DNA of 64,000 nucleotides from Paracoccaceae bacterium. Its GTDB lineage: Bacteria; Pseudomonadota; Alphaproteobacteria; Rhodobacterales; Rhodobacteraceae. A model generated the notes under the pieces. The model saw nothing but the letters and a program-made list of their open reading frames with translations, did not search any database and was not told the origin of the DNA. This document shows positions 63,058 to 64,000 of this stretch, one piece after another; the first letter of the stretch is position 1, and each line of letters starts with the position of its first letter. The stretch is taken from positions 1 to 64,000 of the forward strand of contig JAPUEK010000090.1 of assembly GCA_027492585.1 (NCBI GenBank), in the 5' to 3' direction. A program made the position numbers and the translations under genes.

Positions 63058-64000
63058 GTGAAACAGCAAAACTTCAGCGCTCTAGACCTCTTCGTCATCG
63101 ATGGTGCCCAGTACCGTCTCGTGTCTTGCGAGCCGGGCGGGATCGTCCTGTCGGCAGCAGAGCCTCCGCATCCCGTTCGCAGCATCACTCATGATGACCT
63201 GACCAGATTGCTTCGCACTCCAGGGTTTCGGTACATTCCCCGTGGCGCAACCCGCGCGGTGTCGGAGCGGAATCTCGGCGGGTTTCCGGAGCACTTCCGG
63301 GATCTGCCAGATGACAAGCGCAACATCGCGCTGTGGCGCCGTGAATTCGCAGAGGAACTCCTGTCCTGCTACCAGACGGGCCTGGCCAGGCGCAATGAAC
63401 CATCGGTTGCGAAAGTCCTCCAGGCTATCATCACCGCTGTAGAAAGCCGTCTCCGCCAGCGACGGAGAGGCCAGTGCAAGAGGGCAGGACGCATCGAGAC
63501 CAATCGGACGCCACCTTGCGCGAAAACCGTCCTCATCTGGGCGCGAACCTACGAGAAAAGCGGCTTCGATATCATGTCCCTGGTTCCGACAACCCATCGA
63601 TGTGGGCGGCGGGAACGGATGATGCCGGGCGAACTTGCAGCATTCGAGAAGCTGCTCGCCGAATACGCGACGCCGCTCCGGCCGACCATCAGTCAGATCC
63701 ACGAACGCGCCACGAACCTCTATGCCGATTTCAACAGGGAGCGGGCAGTCCAGAAACTGGCCGAGTTGCGGGTTCCCTCCCGCTCCGCAGTCTACAGAGC
63801 CATAAAGCGGCTTGATCCATATGAGACCTGCCTTCAGCGCGAGGGTGTCGATGCCGCCAACAAGAAGTTCGCGATCGTCGAATACGGCGTTCAGGCCCTT
63901 CGGCCGATGGAACGCGTGGAGATCGACGAATGGGACATCGATCTTTTCGCCCTGGTGTCGAAACCGGGGCTCCTCGACCAGTTGACGAAAGATGAAGCCG
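63058..64000 (+). CDS. TnsB/TniA-type DDE transposase (3' partial)
   Basis: Open to the window end (314 residues seen). The N-terminal part binds DNA; a helical region around residues 200-250 (SQIHERATNLYADFNRERAV) precedes the start of the rve/DDE domain, MERVEIDEWDIDLFALV near residues 283-299, which holds the first catalytic Asp. This is the order of Mu/Tn7-type integrases. GTG start with AGGAAG upstream. TnsC/TniB and TniQ genes would be expected beyond the window. Confidence 0.82.
   Translation, partial: MKQQNFSALDLFVIDGAQYRLVSCEPGGIVLSAAEPPHPVRSITHDDLTRLLRTPGFRYIPRGATRAVSERNLGGFPEHFRDLPDDKRNIALWRREFAEELLSCYQTGLARRNEPSVAKVLQAIITAVESRLRQRRRGQCKRAGRIETNRTPPCAKTVLIWARTYEKSGFDIMSLVPTTHRCGRRERMMPGELAAFEKLLAEYATPLRPTISQIHERATNLYADFNRERAVQKLAELRVPSRSAVYRAIKRLDPYETCLQREGVDAANKKFAIVEYGVQALRPMERVEIDEWDIDLFALVSKPGLLDQLTKDEA

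Overview
The window looks like a chromosome segment of a high-GC alphaproteobacterium of the Rhodobacterales (Rhodobacter/Paracoccus-like). The reasons are the gene order rpoZ-rsh-DUF2062-pdxJ-acpS-lepB-rnc-era-recO, the cluster pckA/chvI-chvG-hprK-rapZ-EIIA-HPr, a DUF6473 gene, a probable methylsuccinyl-CoA dehydrogenase, and GC-rich intergenic repeats of a kind common in this order. No rRNA genes or CRISPR arrays are visible. This is reading from the sequence alone; family names come from motif recognition, not from a search.

Bases 1-34,900 are ordinary core genome. Plus-strand housekeeping genes (omega subunit, (p)ppGpp synthetase/hydrolase, vitamin B6 synthesis, holo-ACP synthase, signal peptidase, RNase III, Era, RecO) lead to a carbon-metabolism block. 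That block holds a methylsuccinyl-CoA dehydrogenase-like gene, PEP carboxykinase divergent from ChvI/ChvG, the nitrogen/carbon PTS regulatory genes, 3-hydroxybutyryl-CoA dehydrogenase, ETF alpha and beta, and cobalamin adenosyltransferase. ETF, the acyl-CoA dehydrogenase and adenosyl-B12 supply fit an ethylmalonyl-CoA pathway. Leucine synthesis (leuC-leuD ... leuB) follows, with a candidate leaderless leader peptide in front of leuC.

At 34,930 an intact tRNA-Pro(CGG) gene marks an integration site. A perfect 48-bp direct repeat (34,960-35,007 and 44,611-44,658) bounds a 9.7-kb element with a tyrosine integrase, an AlpA-like regulator, a DUF3987 primase/helicase-like protein and a translationally coupled cassette of small proteins including DUF5681, but no capsid or tail genes. 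That content resembles a phage satellite. Its cargo is a retron-type reverse transcriptase with an HTH partner. Upstream of these lie a highly structured RNA region and a 51-codon cationic peptide gene whose start lies inside two competing RNA hairpins.

Bases 44,659-62,000 form a second accessory region rich in probable defence genes: an XRE regulator with a palindromic operator at its start codon, a metallophosphoesterase cluster, an AbiTii-like protein, a RloC/PrrC-like ATPase with a candidate anticodon-nuclease triad, a coupled pair whose second gene is a PD-(D/E)XK-STAND NTPase (Avs-like), a PD-(D/E)XK-like protein coupled to a 35-codon gene, and a Septu pair (PtuA ATPase + PtuB HNH). Degenerate stretches, a frameshifted LysE gene and a truncated XRE gene lie among or after them.

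From 62,090 to the window end there is an HTH regulator, a TnsA-like endonuclease and the start of a TnsB/TniA-type DDE transposase, which is probably one end of a Tn7-like transposon continuing beyond the window.
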